The notes: generated by a model from the letters alone, not told the origin. A DNA stretch of 7,641 nt from Cellvibrionales bacterium (GCA_003492055.1 DMZE01000152.1:1-7641); one strand, 5' to 3'; shown: positions 1-6,464, counted from the first letter of the stretch. Made by a program: numbers and translations.

Positions 1-296
1 CCTAAGGCCTTGGCAATTTTTGCAACCGTTGAAAATGTTGGATTACCTTCTGGCGATAACGCTTTATACAAACCTTCACGTGTTATGCCGGTATCCCTCG
101 CAAGCTGACTCATATTTTTAGCTCGCGCAACAACACCTAATGCATGCACGATAAAAGCAGGGTCGTCCCCCGCTTCTCCTATGCATGCCTCTATATATAA
201 TTTAACATCCTCATCCGTTTTTAAATGTTCAGCGGAATCCCAACGCGTTGTTTTAATCAATCTAGCTTTTTTATTCGATTTTGTTTTAATAGTCAT
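1..296 (-). CDS. HigA-like addiction-module antitoxin (COG3636 type), 3' end cut by window edge
   Basis: Antitoxin of a type II toxin-antitoxin pair: a small DNA-binding protein expected to bind and neutralise the toxin encoded just upstream and to repress the shared promoter. I read 98 codons from the ATG at 296 to the left edge; the next codon begins GG. The N-terminal third is basic and rich in Lys/Thr. Residues about 61-98 form a helix-turn-helix (MSQLARDTGITREGLYKAL, then NPTFSTVAKIAKAL), the hallmark of the 'DNA-binding prophage protein/addiction module antidote' family, whose members are about 95-105 residues, so only a few residues are missing. The start is set by a strong Shine-Dalgarno GGAGG about 8 nt upstream, which lies within the last codons of the toxin frame. 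The gene begins 3 nt after the toxin's original stop (300-302), so the two were clearly co-transcribed, toxin first. No disabling change is seen in the visible part. Family assignment is firm; target specificity is unknown. Confidence 0.85.
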   Translation of the reverse strand, partial: MTIKTKSNKKARLIKTTRWDSAEHLKTDEDVKLYIEACIGEAGDDPAFIVHALGVVARAKNMSQLARDTGITREGLYKALSPEGNPTFSTVAKIAKAL

Positions 297-299
297 AAC

Positions 300-596
300 T
301 TATTCCTCCAACTGTTTTGCTATCTTTTTTGCTTTAGCAATATCCATTTGCTGTGTTTGCTTGTCGCCACCCGATAAAAGAATAACCAACACCGATTAGC
401 GTTGAATAAAATAGACTCGATAACCTGAACCATAAAAAATACGTAACTCACTTACTCCCTCACCCACTGGACGCACATCGCCAAAGTAACCCATTTCAAG
501 CCTGTCGATTCGCGCCAAAACACGCGCTTTTGCACGACGATCCTTAAGGCTAGCTAGCCATTTAACGAAAATGTCCGTTTTTCGAATTTCTATCAT
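300..596 (-). pseudogene. RelE/HigB-like (Gp49 family, COG3657) toxin interrupted by an in-frame TAA
   Basis: Toxin partner of the antitoxin. Members of this RelE-fold family are about 95-105 residues and typically cleave mRNA at the ribosome. The frame opens with MIEIRKTDIFVKWLASLKD and keeps the family core (ARVLARIDRLEMGYFGDV, then VGEGVSELRIFYGSGYRVYF). It stops after residue 66 at TAA (396-398). Read past that codon in the same frame, 31 more residues follow: SVLVILLSGGDKQTQQMDIAKAKKIAKQLEE is the expected family C-terminus in two parts (V-L-V-I-L-L-x-GGDK, then a Lys/Ala-rich helix), ending at TAA 300-302. The total of 98 sense/nonsense positions matches a normal-length toxin, so this is a point nonsense change rather than a frameshift or deletion. 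A 66-residue product (396-596) could still be made but lacks the last strand and helix. No Shine-Dalgarno is visible before the ATG at 596. Readthrough or a sequencing error remain possible. Confidence 0.85.
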
Positions 597-598
597 GT

Positions 599-614
599 GT
601 TAACTGTAGTTAAC
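599..614. promoter_or_regulatory. Perfect inverted repeat before the toxin start, candidate TA operator
   Basis: GTTAACT-GT-AGTTAAC: two perfectly matched 7-base arms with a 2-base centre, ending 2 bp before the toxin ATG. HigA-type antitoxins usually repress their own promoter at such palindromes, so this is the natural operator. It lies just downstream of the predicted transcription start and would also be transcribed as a small hairpin in the leader. Function is inferred from position and symmetry. Confidence 0.6.
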
Positions 615-652
615 AACTATCAATATATCAACCACAGTTAACAGCTATCAAT
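608..652. repeat. 17-bp direct repeat at 28-bp period upstream of the toxin gene
   Basis: The 17-mers at 608-624 (AGTTAACAACTATCAAT) and 636-652 (AGTTAACAGCTATCAAT) differ at one base. The second copy also gives a 9-base inverted match (ACAGTTAAC, 634-642) to GTTAACTGT at 599-607. Together with the palindrome this gives three related half-sites, consistent with cooperative binding of the antitoxin. The repeat overlaps the predicted promoter. Confidence 0.6.
622..651 (-). promoter_or_regulatory. Predicted promoter of the toxin-antitoxin operon
   Basis: Read on the minus strand, a -35-like TTGATA (646-651) and a -10-like TATATT (622-627) are separated by 18 bp. Transcription would begin near 615, giving a leader of about 19 nt that consists largely of the palindrome 599-614. 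Both hexamers are good but not perfect matches to sigma-70 consensus, and they overlap the direct repeats, as expected for a self-repressed TA promoter. Confidence 0.45.
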
Positions 653-711
653 TTTTAAAATAAAAGGATAATGACGTAAAAAGGAGTACTGAAAGGGATT
701 ACGATATGAAT

Positions 712-735
712 AAAAAATTAAGTAGCTTCTAATTT
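712..735 (-). terminator. Weak candidate terminator after dtd
   Basis: Just beyond the dtd stop, on the minus strand, AAATT...AAG can pair with CTTAATTT around a three-base loop and a two-base bulge, and the right arm runs into six T residues (712-717 on the plus strand are A). The stem is AT-rich, so stability is doubtful, but it is the only terminator-like element between dtd and the toxin locus. Confidence 0.3.
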
Positions 736-742
736 ATCTAAC

Positions 743-1180
743 TTATGTCTCAAGCATAAAAGTCACAGGCCCATCATTCACTAACGACACTTGCATATCA
801 GCAGCAAACTGTCCTGTTTCAATTTTTAGCGATGACTTTTTTAATTGCTCAACGCATCGCTCATAGTAATCATTAGCAATGGCAGGATCGGCCGCACGAG
901 AAAAGCTAGGCCTCAAACCTTTGCCTGTGTCTGCCGCTAAGGTGAATTGTGAAACAACTAAGAGTTCGCCCTGAATATCTTGGACGCTTAAATTCATTTT
1001 ATTATTGTCGTCACTAAACATGCGGTAGTTTAATAATTTATGCGCCATTTTCTCAATGGCCTCAGGTTTGTCATGACTCTCTACTGCAAGCAGCACCAAC
1101 AAACCTTGTTCAATGCTGCCAATCAATTGCTGATTAACGACAACATTGGCGGAGCGCACCCGCTGTATAAGCGCTTTCAT
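743..1180 (-). CDS. dtd: D-aminoacyl-tRNA deacylase
   Basis: Cytoplasmic enzyme that hydrolyses D-aminoacyl-tRNA (D-Tyr and other D-residues, also Gly-tRNA(Ala)), keeping D-amino acids out of proteins. The length of 145 residues is exactly that usual for bacterial Dtd. It starts MKALIQRVRSANV, carries the conserved SQFTL motif at residues 77-81, a GLRPSFSRAA segment at 88-97, and the NDGPVT motif at 135-140, whose Gly-cisPro pair forms the chirality filter in this family. The ATG lies 2 nt after the typA stop, with an AAAGG Shine-Dalgarno inside the last typA codons, so it should be translated from the typA transcript. No catalytic residue appears missing. Identification is firm. Confidence 0.97.
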   Translation of the reverse strand: MKALIQRVRSANVVVNQQLIGSIEQGLLVLLAVESHDKPEAIEKMAHKLLNYRMFSDDNNKMNLSVQDIQGELLVVSQFTLAADTGKGLRPSFSRAADPAIANDYYERCVEQLKKSSLKIETGQFAADMQVSLVNDGPVTFMLET

Positions 1181-1182
1181 TA

Positions 1183-3018
1183 CTAAGCCTTTGCAGGGCG
1201 CGCTGCGCGCTTGCGTTCATGCTCAAGTAAAAATTTCTTTCTTACTCGAATACTTTCAGGCGTTACTTCTACTAACTCATCATCTTCAATAAATTCTAAC
1301 GCTTGTTCTAAGGTATAACGAATAGGCGGCGAAAGAACCGTCGCTTCATCGGTACCCGAGGCACGTACGTTAGTTAACTGCTTAGCTTTAGTTGGGTTAA
1401 CCGTTAAGTCATTACCACGACTATGAATACCCACAACCTGCCCTTCGTAGACATCCATATTGGCGTCTGTCATTAAGCGACCGCGACCTTGTAAATTAAA
1501 CAAGGCATAAGCTAATGTTTTACCTTTAACATTACTAATTAATACGCCATTAGTACGCGACTGCACTTCGCCCACTTTTACTTCGCCGTAATGATCAAAA
1601 ATAGAGGTAAGAATACCTGAACCCGATGTCATGGTTAAAAATTCAGAACGGAAACCAATTAGGCCACGCGCAGGAATAATATAGTCAAGACGCACACGTC
1701 CTTTACCATCGGGAACCATATTTTTAAGGTCGCCTTTACGCACACCTAAGGCTTCCATTACTGAACCTTGATGCTGCTCTTCACAATCTACAACAACTGC
1801 TTCAAAGGGCTCTTCAATTTCGCCATCAACAATACGCTGAACTACTTCTGGTCGGCCCACGCTCATTTCAAAACCTTCACGACGCATGGTTTCAATTAAT
1901 ACTGACAAATGCAGCTCGCCACGACCCGACACAATAAATTTATCGGCCGACTCACCCGGCTCAACTTTTAATGCCACGTTATGTAAAAGCTCGCGATCAA
2001 GACGCTCTTTAATATTACGACTCGTGACATACTTACCTTCAAGGCCCGCAAACGGCGAATCGTTTACTTGGAACGTCATCGATACGGTTGGCTCATCAAC
2101 GGTTAGCTGCGGTAATGCTTCAACGGTTTCTGGTGAACATAAAGTGTCTGAAATATTTAATGCATCAATGCCCGTAATACAAACAATATCGCCTGCTGTC
2201 GCTTCTTCAACGGGTACGCGTTCAACACCCATATTGCCTAAGATTTCTAACACACGGCCTGGACGCGTTTTATTTTCTGAATCAATAACAGTGACTGGCG
2301 TGTTACGTGCAATTTTTCCGCGTGTCACACGGCCCACACCTATAACACCAACATAGCTTGAGTAATCCAATGCACTGATTTGCATTTGGAAAGGACCTTC
2401 AGGGTCAACTTGTGGTGGGTTTACATTATCAAGTATCAACTGCAAGAGCGGCGTCATATCGTCGCTCATATTGTCTTCTTCTAAACCGGCAATGCCATTT
2501 AACGCCGAGGCGTAAATAACCGGAAAGTCTAATTGCTCATCCGTTGCACCTAAGCGATCAAATAAATCAAACACTTGATCCATAACCCAATCGGCACGTG
2601 CACCCGGTCGGTCAATTTTGTTAATAACAACAATCGGGTTCAAACCACGCGCAAATGCTTTTTGAGTCACAAAGCGTGTTTGAGGCATTGGGCCATCAAC
2701 CGCATCTACGAGTAACAATACTGAATCTACCATCGACAATACGCGCTCAACCTCACCACCGAAATCGGCGTGACCAGGGGTATCGACAATATTAATGTGG
2801 TGATCTTTCCAATTAATCGCCGTGTTTTTAGCAGTAATGGTTATGCCGCGCTCTTTTTCTTGATCGTTAGAATCCATTATGCGCTCAGTACCTTGATCGC
2901 GACGATCTAAGGTGCCAGATTGCTCTAGCAATTTATCAACCAAAGTGGTCTTACCGTGGTCAACGTGAGCAATAATTGCGATATTGCGCAGTTGTTTTGT
3001 TTTTAGTTGATCTGTCAC
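1183..3018 (-). CDS. typA: Ribosome-associated translational GTPase TypA/BipA
   Basis: Translation-factor GTPase of the EF-G/LepA class that binds the 70S ribosome at the A-site side and supports 50S assembly, growth in the cold and stress responses. With GTG at 3018 as start, the protein has 611 residues (the family is about 605-615). The G motifs are present and intact: G1 AHVDHGKTT 17-25, G2 RGITI 57-61, G3 DTPGH 79-83, G4 NKID 133-136, G5 SAL 171-173. A beta-barrel domain II, the EF-G-like domains III and V, and the BipA-specific C-terminal domain follow, including the segments PARGLIGFRSEFLT and LFNLQGRGRLM. It ends in a basic tail (ERKRAARPAKA). Start choice: an in-frame ATG four codons earlier (3030) has no Shine-Dalgarno, whereas the GTG has GGAG six bases upstream, so GTG is preferred; 3030 is the alternative. 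It is the first gene of a typA-dtd unit. Confidence 0.97.
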   Translation of the reverse strand: MTDQLKTKQLRNIAIIAHVDHGKTTLVDKLLEQSGTLDRRDQGTERIMDSNDQEKERGITITAKNTAINWKDHHINIVDTPGHADFGGEVERVLSMVDSVLLLVDAVDGPMPQTRFVTQKAFARGLNPIVVINKIDRPGARADWVMDQVFDLFDRLGATDEQLDFPVIYASALNGIAGLEEDNMSDDMTPLLQLILDNVNPPQVDPEGPFQMQISALDYSSYVGVIGVGRVTRGKIARNTPVTVIDSENKTRPGRVLEILGNMGVERVPVEEATAGDIVCITGIDALNISDTLCSPETVEALPQLTVDEPTVSMTFQVNDSPFAGLEGKYVTSRNIKERLDRELLHNVALKVEPGESADKFIVSGRGELHLSVLIETMRREGFEMSVGRPEVVQRIVDGEIEEPFEAVVVDCEEQHQGSVMEALGVRKGDLKNMVPDGKGRVRLDYIIPARGLIGFRSEFLTMTSGSGILTSIFDHYGEVKVGEVQSRTNGVLISNVKGKTLAYALFNLQGRGRLMTDANMDVYEGQVVGIHSRGNDLTVNPTKAKQLTNVRASGTDEATVLSPPIRYTLEQALEFIEDDELVEVTPESIRVRKKFLLEHERKRAARPAKA

Positions 3019-3074
3019 TTGGAACTCCATCGAATACAGGTAGCCTACTAAGGCTGAGAATTGAGCAGCGCGCG

Positions 3075-3103
3075 ATTATACACAAGCAATTAGCACAATA
3101 AAG
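3075..3103 (-). promoter_or_regulatory. Predicted typA-dtd promoter
   Basis: On the minus strand a perfect sigma-70 -10 box TATAAT (3075-3080) sits 17 bp from a weak -35 (CTTTAT, 3098-3103). Transcription would begin near 3068 and give a leader of roughly 40-50 nt. The strong -10 and the position make this the best candidate; the -35 match is poor. Confidence 0.5.
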
Positions 3104-3138
3104 TGTAAAGAAGCCGCCACAAGGCAATATTCCCGCTA

Positions 3139-3196
3139 GTTAAGCCTGCGATAAGTCGCTAAAATTTCTCGCAAATTGGCTAAACGCGTTTTTTTT
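3139..3196 (+). other. Terminator-like hairpin with T8 run upstream of the transporter
   Basis: GTTAAGCC (3139-3146) can pair with GGCTAAAC (3178-3185) with one mismatch, and TGCGA (3147-3151) with TCGCA (3169-3173). A smaller alternative stem, GCGA-TAAG-TCGC (3148-3159), lies inside. The structure is followed by GCG and eight T residues (3189-3196), which is the shape of an intrinsic terminator or the end of a small RNA. It ends about 80 bp before the transporter ATG. I see no convincing plus-strand promoter before it, so it may be a leader element or chance. It lies in the 247-bp gene-free stretch between typA and the transporter, where I otherwise see only the typA promoter. Confidence 0.3.
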
Positions 3197-3277
3197 GAGT
3201 GATACCGACGGCCAATAATCAGCAAGAGCTTCTGCAAGCCCTTGATAACTAACATATATCATCAAAAAAGAGCCTTT

Positions 3278-4612
3278 ATGTCTGATTCAAAATCATCTTC
3301 GCATCCCATTTGGACTAACCGCTGGACTTATATACTCGCCACCACAGGCGCAGCCGTCGGTTTAGGTAATATCTGGAAGTTTCCTTATATTGCAGGTGAG
3401 AATGGCGGCGGGGCTTTTGTTCTTATGTATTTACTGTGCATCTTGCTTCTTGGCCTTCCTATTTTAATTGCCGAAGTGATGCTGGGTCGAAAAGGTCGTG
3501 CTAATCCTGTGCATGCCATGCTAGCTCAAGCAAAAAGCGCTGGTGTAAGTAAGGGCTGGTCATTTATCGGCATTATGGGTGTTGCCGCAGGCATCATGAT
3601 ATTGATGTATTACAGTGTTGTGGCTGGCTGGTCATTGGAATATGTTTTCCAAAGCGCCACTTCAAGTTATATGGGCAAAACACCTACCGATGTTGCTGCT
3701 GGCTTTGGCGTTTTTGCGCAAGACACTACTCGTCAACTGATTTGGCATACTCTATTTATTACTGTTACGGCTTGTATTGTCGGCTTAGGTGTCACTCGCG
3801 GCATTGGTAATGCAGTCAATATACTTATGCCGATTCTCTTTTTGCTGTTGTTAATGCTGCTTTGGTACGCCTACAAAAATGGCGAATTTATGCGCGGCCT
3901 TACCTTTATGTTTTCAGCCGACTTTAGCAAGTTAAGCAGTGAATCATTGCTCACAGCAATGGGTCATGCGTTTTTTACACTTAGCCTAGGCATGGGTACG
4001 ATTATGGTTTATGGATCTTATATGCCAGAAAGTCAATCCATTCCAGGTGCATCGGTAACCGTTGCCTTTTTAGATACCTTAATCGCATTAATTGCGGGCA
4101 TGGCTATTTTTCCATTGGTATTTGCTAGCGGACTGGCACCTGGCTCTGGCCCCGGTTTATTATTTGAAACACTGCCTATCGCTTTTTCTGATATGTGGGG
4201 CGGCGCGTTTTTTGGTACGGGCTTCTTTGTGCTGGTTTCCATTGCAGCATTAAGCTCGTCTATTTCATTAATAGAACCCGGCATTGCTTGGTTAGAAAAA
4301 CTAGGTATAACGCGTATAGCCGCAACCGTGGGCCTAGCCTTTTTATGTTGGATTGGTGGTGTTGCTAGCATCTTCTCTAGCGAAGTGTTTGATATACTCG
4401 ACTTCATAACTGCCAACATCATGTTGCCGTTAGGCGGGCTATTAATTGCTGTATTTGTAGGCTGGAGGCTAGGTTACACCCGAGTTCGCAAAGAAGTTAC
4501 TGGCGTAAACAATGGCCTATTTAATATTTGGTTTGTCATTCTGCGCTTTGTAACGCCTATTGGCGTTATCGTTGTATTCTACGAAAGCATTAAAGGATTG
4601 TTTGGAGCTTAG
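3278..4612 (+). CDS. Sodium-dependent transporter, neurotransmitter:sodium symporter (SNF) family, 11-helix type
   Basis: Inner-membrane symporter that uses the Na+ gradient to import a small solute, most often an amino acid in bacterial members; the substrate cannot be read from sequence. It has 444 residues and about 11 hydrophobic spans (roughly 16-38, 45-68, 96-124, 158-173, 178-199, 226-248, 258-284, 313-336, 345-365, 378-400, 416-437), like the 11-helix MhsT/Tyt1 group rather than 12-helix LeuT. Helix 1 has the unwound signature GAAVGLGNIWKFPY (24-37) followed by ENGGGAF (41-47). Helix 6 has FFTLSLGMG (232-240), and helix 8 has ALSSSIS (324-330), corresponding to the LeuT Na2 site. The ATG at 3278 is chosen because AAAGAG lies 5 nt upstream; an in-frame ATG at 3242 would add 12 residues but has no ribosome site. 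It is a single-gene unit, convergent with the lysR gene. Confidence 0.93.
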   Translation: MSDSKSSSHPIWTNRWTYILATTGAAVGLGNIWKFPYIAGENGGGAFVLMYLLCILLLGLPILIAEVMLGRKGRANPVHAMLAQAKSAGVSKGWSFIGIMGVAAGIMILMYYSVVAGWSLEYVFQSATSSYMGKTPTDVAAGFGVFAQDTTRQLIWHTLFITVTACIVGLGVTRGIGNAVNILMPILFLLLLMLLWYAYKNGEFMRGLTFMFSADFSKLSSESLLTAMGHAFFTLSLGMGTIMVYGSYMPESQSIPGASVTVAFLDTLIALIAGMAIFPLVFASGLAPGSGPGLLFETLPIAFSDMWGGAFFGTGFFVLVSIAALSSSISLIEPGIAWLEKLGITRIAATVGLAFLCWIGGVASIFSSEVFDILDFITANIMLPLGGLLIAVFVGWRLGYTRVRKEVTGVNNGLFNIWFVILRFVTPIGVIVVFYESIKGLFGA

Positions 4613-4617
4613 ATATA

Positions 4618-4649
4618 TTGACCTAAGCTCATTAGCGGCTTTAGGTCAA
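4618..4649. terminator. Inverted repeat between convergent transporter and lysR genes
   Basis: TTGACCTAAGC (4618-4628) pairs with GCTTTAGGTCAA (4638-4649) through 9 perfect outer base pairs plus GC/GC with one bulged T, around a 9-base loop. It lies between the two convergent stop codons (4612 and 4662), where a bidirectional terminator is expected. Neither side has a long T run, so termination efficiency is uncertain. Confidence 0.55.
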
Positions 4650-4661
4650 AACACCCAAAGA

Positions 4662-5543
4662 CTATTCAGCCGCGCGGCAGCAATCTAACCAAGATTGTAA
4701 GCTGCGCGATTGGAATTTTTTCTTATGCGTCACAAAATAAAAATGCCGACTCATATCTTTATCTGTCACGGCTAACGGTACTAAACTGCCTCGCTTAAAC
4801 GCATCAGATAAAGTAATACCCGATAGACAACCAATACCCAAACCTGCTTCCACTGCGCGCTTAATGGCCTCCGTGTGCTCCAACTCCAAATGCACGGTTA
4901 AATCATTTAACAATCCTTGCATGGCTCTATCAAAGGTTTGACGTGTGCCCGAACCTTGCTCGCGTAAAATCCATTGCGCCGCGACTAAATGCGCATCCGT
5001 TAATTGCTCCAGTTGGGCAAAGGGATGATCGGGCGCACAAAAAACCACAAGCTCATCGGCTCGCCACGGCTCCACTAATAAATCGGGATGAGAATACTCA
5101 CCTTCAATTAAACCGATATCCAAATCAAAATTTAATACCTCTTCGGCAATATGCGCAGTGTTGGCAACGTGTAAGCGAATATCCACCGCAGGATACTCTT
5201 CTTTAAAGCGCGCAATAATCGGAATGGCAACATAGTTGCCAATGGTCAGCGTAGCGCCAACACTTAAACTGCCCGCGGCTTCGCGCTGCTCTAATGCGGC
5301 CTCCACTTCTAACGCTTCGCTCATTAGCGATTCGGCCATTGGCCTAATAGTATGACCGTGCGCATTGAGCTGTAGTCGCTTACCCACCCGATCAAACAAC
5401 TGCGCATCATATCGCTGCTCAAGATCCCGTAACGCACCACTGGCCGCCGATTGCGACATCGATAAGCTGTCGGCCGCTCGGCTAATATTTTGATAATGCG
5501 CCGTCGCTAAGAACACTTGTAACTGGCGTAAAGTAAATCTCAT
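4662..5543 (-). CDS. finR: LysR-family transcriptional regulator, FinR-like, divergent from fpr
   Basis: DNA-binding regulator of 293 residues, a normal LysR length. Residues about 1-62 form the winged helix-turn-helix (FTLRQLQVFLATA, then ISRAADSLSMSQSAASGALRDLE and LFDRVGKRLQLN). From about residue 90 there is a periplasmic-binding-like effector domain with IGNYVAIPIIARF, DLDIGLIEGE and WILREQGSGTRQTF, segments shared with the YeiE/CysB-like branch. In Pseudomonas the LysR gene divergent from fpr is finR, whose product activates fpr under superoxide stress; the same orientation and close partner support that name here, although it is inferred from context. The start at 5543 has an AAGGTGA ribosome site about 11 nt upstream. 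The effector is unknown. A LysR-type box lies in the shared intergenic region. Confidence 0.85.
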   Translation of the reverse strand: MRFTLRQLQVFLATAHYQNISRAADSLSMSQSAASGALRDLEQRYDAQLFDRVGKRLQLNAHGHTIRPMAESLMSEALEVEAALEQREAAGSLSVGATLTIGNYVAIPIIARFKEEYPAVDIRLHVANTAHIAEEVLNFDLDIGLIEGEYSHPDLLVEPWRADELVVFCAPDHPFAQLEQLTDAHLVAAQWILREQGSGTRQTFDRAMQGLLNDLTVHLELEHTEAIKRAVEAGLGIGCLSGITLSDAFKRGSLVPLAVTDKDMSRHFYFVTHKKKFQSRSLQSWLDCCRAAE

Positions 5544-5567
5544 TTTCTATTACTCACCTTAATGGTT

Positions 5568-5582
5568 ATAGACAAAAGCTAT
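5568..5582. promoter_or_regulatory. Candidate LysR-type binding box (T-N11-A) in the finR-fpr intergenic region
   Basis: ATAG-ACAAAAG-CTAT is a dyad with 4-base arms and a 7-base centre, containing the TAG...CTA form of the T-N11-A motif that LysR proteins bind. The left half plus centre, TATAGACAAAA (5567-5577), recurs as TATAGATAAAA at 5631-5641, 64 bp away and nearer to fpr. That spacing suits a recognition site and an activation site. Binding is inferred. Confidence 0.45.
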
Positions 5583-5604
5583 TAATAATCGGTAAAGCCG
5601 ATAT

Positions 5605-5633
5605 ATTATATCTTTATATCCCGTTATGCCTAT
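5605..5633 (-). promoter_or_regulatory. Predicted promoter of the lysR (finR) gene
   Basis: On the minus strand, -10 TATAAT (5605-5610) is perfect, and TAGGCA (5628-5633), matching four of six -35 bases, lies 17 bp away. The leader would be about 55 nt. The -10 box sits within a 13-bp palindrome GATATA-T-TATATC (5600-5612), so a protein bound there would block this promoter, compatible with LysR autorepression. Confidence 0.45.
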
Positions 5634-5690
5634 AGATAAAAACACCGTACTATCACCTCAATTGAGTTAATAAGCCCCGAGGAAACGCCT

Positions 5691-6464
5691 ATGTCAAACC
5701 TAATGACCGAAACAGTAACCGCCGTCCATCACTGGAATGACACACTATTTAGCTTTAAAACAACGCGCGATCCGGGCTTTCGCTTTAAGAATGGTCATTT
5801 CGTTATGCTAGGTCTTCCGCAGGATGGAAAGCCTTTAATGAGAGCTTATAGCATAGCGAGCGCTAACTACGAGGATGAATTAGAGTTCTTTAGCATTAAA
5901 GTAGAAGACGGTCCGCTAACTTCGAAGCTACAGCATTTAAAGATTGGCGATGAGCTCCTAGTCAGCAAAAAGCCAACCGGCACACTCATTACCGATCAAA
6001 TGCTACCGGGCAAAAATTTATACTTAATTGGTACCGGCACTGGCTTAGCGCCGTTTATGAGCATTATCAAAGATTATGAAATCTATGAGCAATTCGACAA
6101 TGTGATTCTCACCCACGGTGTGCGTTTCACTAATGAGTTGGCCTACAGTGATTACATAGAGAATGAATTACCTGAGCATGAATATTTCGGCGAGATGGTC
6201 AAAGATAAGCTGCATTACTATCCGGCAGTAACGCGTGAGGAATTTCGCAATACCGGCAGACTCACCGATTTAATGACCAGCGGAAAATTATTTGCCGATC
6301 TTGGCTTACCTTTACCCAATCCAAGAGATGATCGCTTTATGCTTTGTGGTAGCCCCAGCATGTTAAAAGATATGTGTGCTATTTTGGATGAGCGAGGCTT
6401 TTCTGAAGTCCGTAATGGCAAGCAAGGACATTACGTTATTGAGCGTGCGTTTGTTGAGAGTTAA
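5691..6464 (+). CDS. fpr: Ferredoxin/flavodoxin-NADP(+) reductase, bacterial FPR
   Basis: FAD enzyme that passes electrons between NADPH and ferredoxin or flavodoxin in the cytoplasm. In Pseudomonas it supports redox balance and oxidative-stress survival. Its 257 residues match the Azotobacter/Pseudomonas FPR size. The FAD site is RAYSIAS (51-57) with GPLTS (74-78). The NADP site is GTGTGLAPF (114-122), HGVR (142-145) and CGSPSM (219-224). The C-terminus YVIERAFVES contains the Phe that in the family stacks on the flavin; relatives usually end FVEK, here FVES. A GAGGAA ribosome site lies 6 nt before the ATG, preceded by the intergenic region shared with the LysR gene, which probably activates it. 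I do not see a strong sigma-70 promoter for fpr, as expected for an activator-dependent gene. The 7-bp repeat array begins on its last codons. Confidence 0.96.
   Translation: MSNLMTETVTAVHHWNDTLFSFKTTRDPGFRFKNGHFVMLGLPQDGKPLMRAYSIASANYEDELEFFSIKVEDGPLTSKLQHLKIGDELLVSKKPTGTLITDQMLPGKNLYLIGTGTGLAPFMSIIKDYEIYEQFDNVILTHGVRFTNELAYSDYIENELPEHEYFGEMVKDKLHYYPAVTREEFRNTGRLTDLMTSGKLFADLGLPLPNPRDDRFMLCGSPSMLKDMCAILDERGFSEVRNGKQGHYVIERAFVES

Noticed and set aside
181..399. 72-codon plus-strand frame across the antitoxin and toxin
   Set aside because: It is antisense to the TA genes, hydrophobic by chance, with no ribosome site; the minus-strand reading has clear homology.
599..614. Possible integron attC half-site near the TA locus
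   Set aside because: The GTTAAC arms do not fit the GTTRRRY core, and no second imperfect core pair at attC spacing was found; a TA operator explains the symmetry better.
706..732. Eight-codon frame MNKKLSSF on the plus strand preceded by AAAGGG
   Set aside because: It has a plausible ribosome site and a secretion-like start, but it is only 8 codons long, with nothing recognisable after it. It could be a deletion scar, but there is no support.
1886..2356. 156-codon open frame antisense to typA
   Set aside because: It has no recognisable family, Ser/Thr-rich composition typical of an antisense shadow, and lies wholly within the strongly supported typA coding region.
3242..3277. Upstream ATG extending the transporter by 12 residues
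   Set aside because: There is no Shine-Dalgarno before 3242, while AAAGAG lies 5 nt before the ATG at 3278, and the shorter N-terminus fits the family.
4033..4422. 129-codon open frame antisense to the symporter gene
   Set aside because: It is a shadow of the transporter helices 7-10; no ribosome site or known motif supports it.
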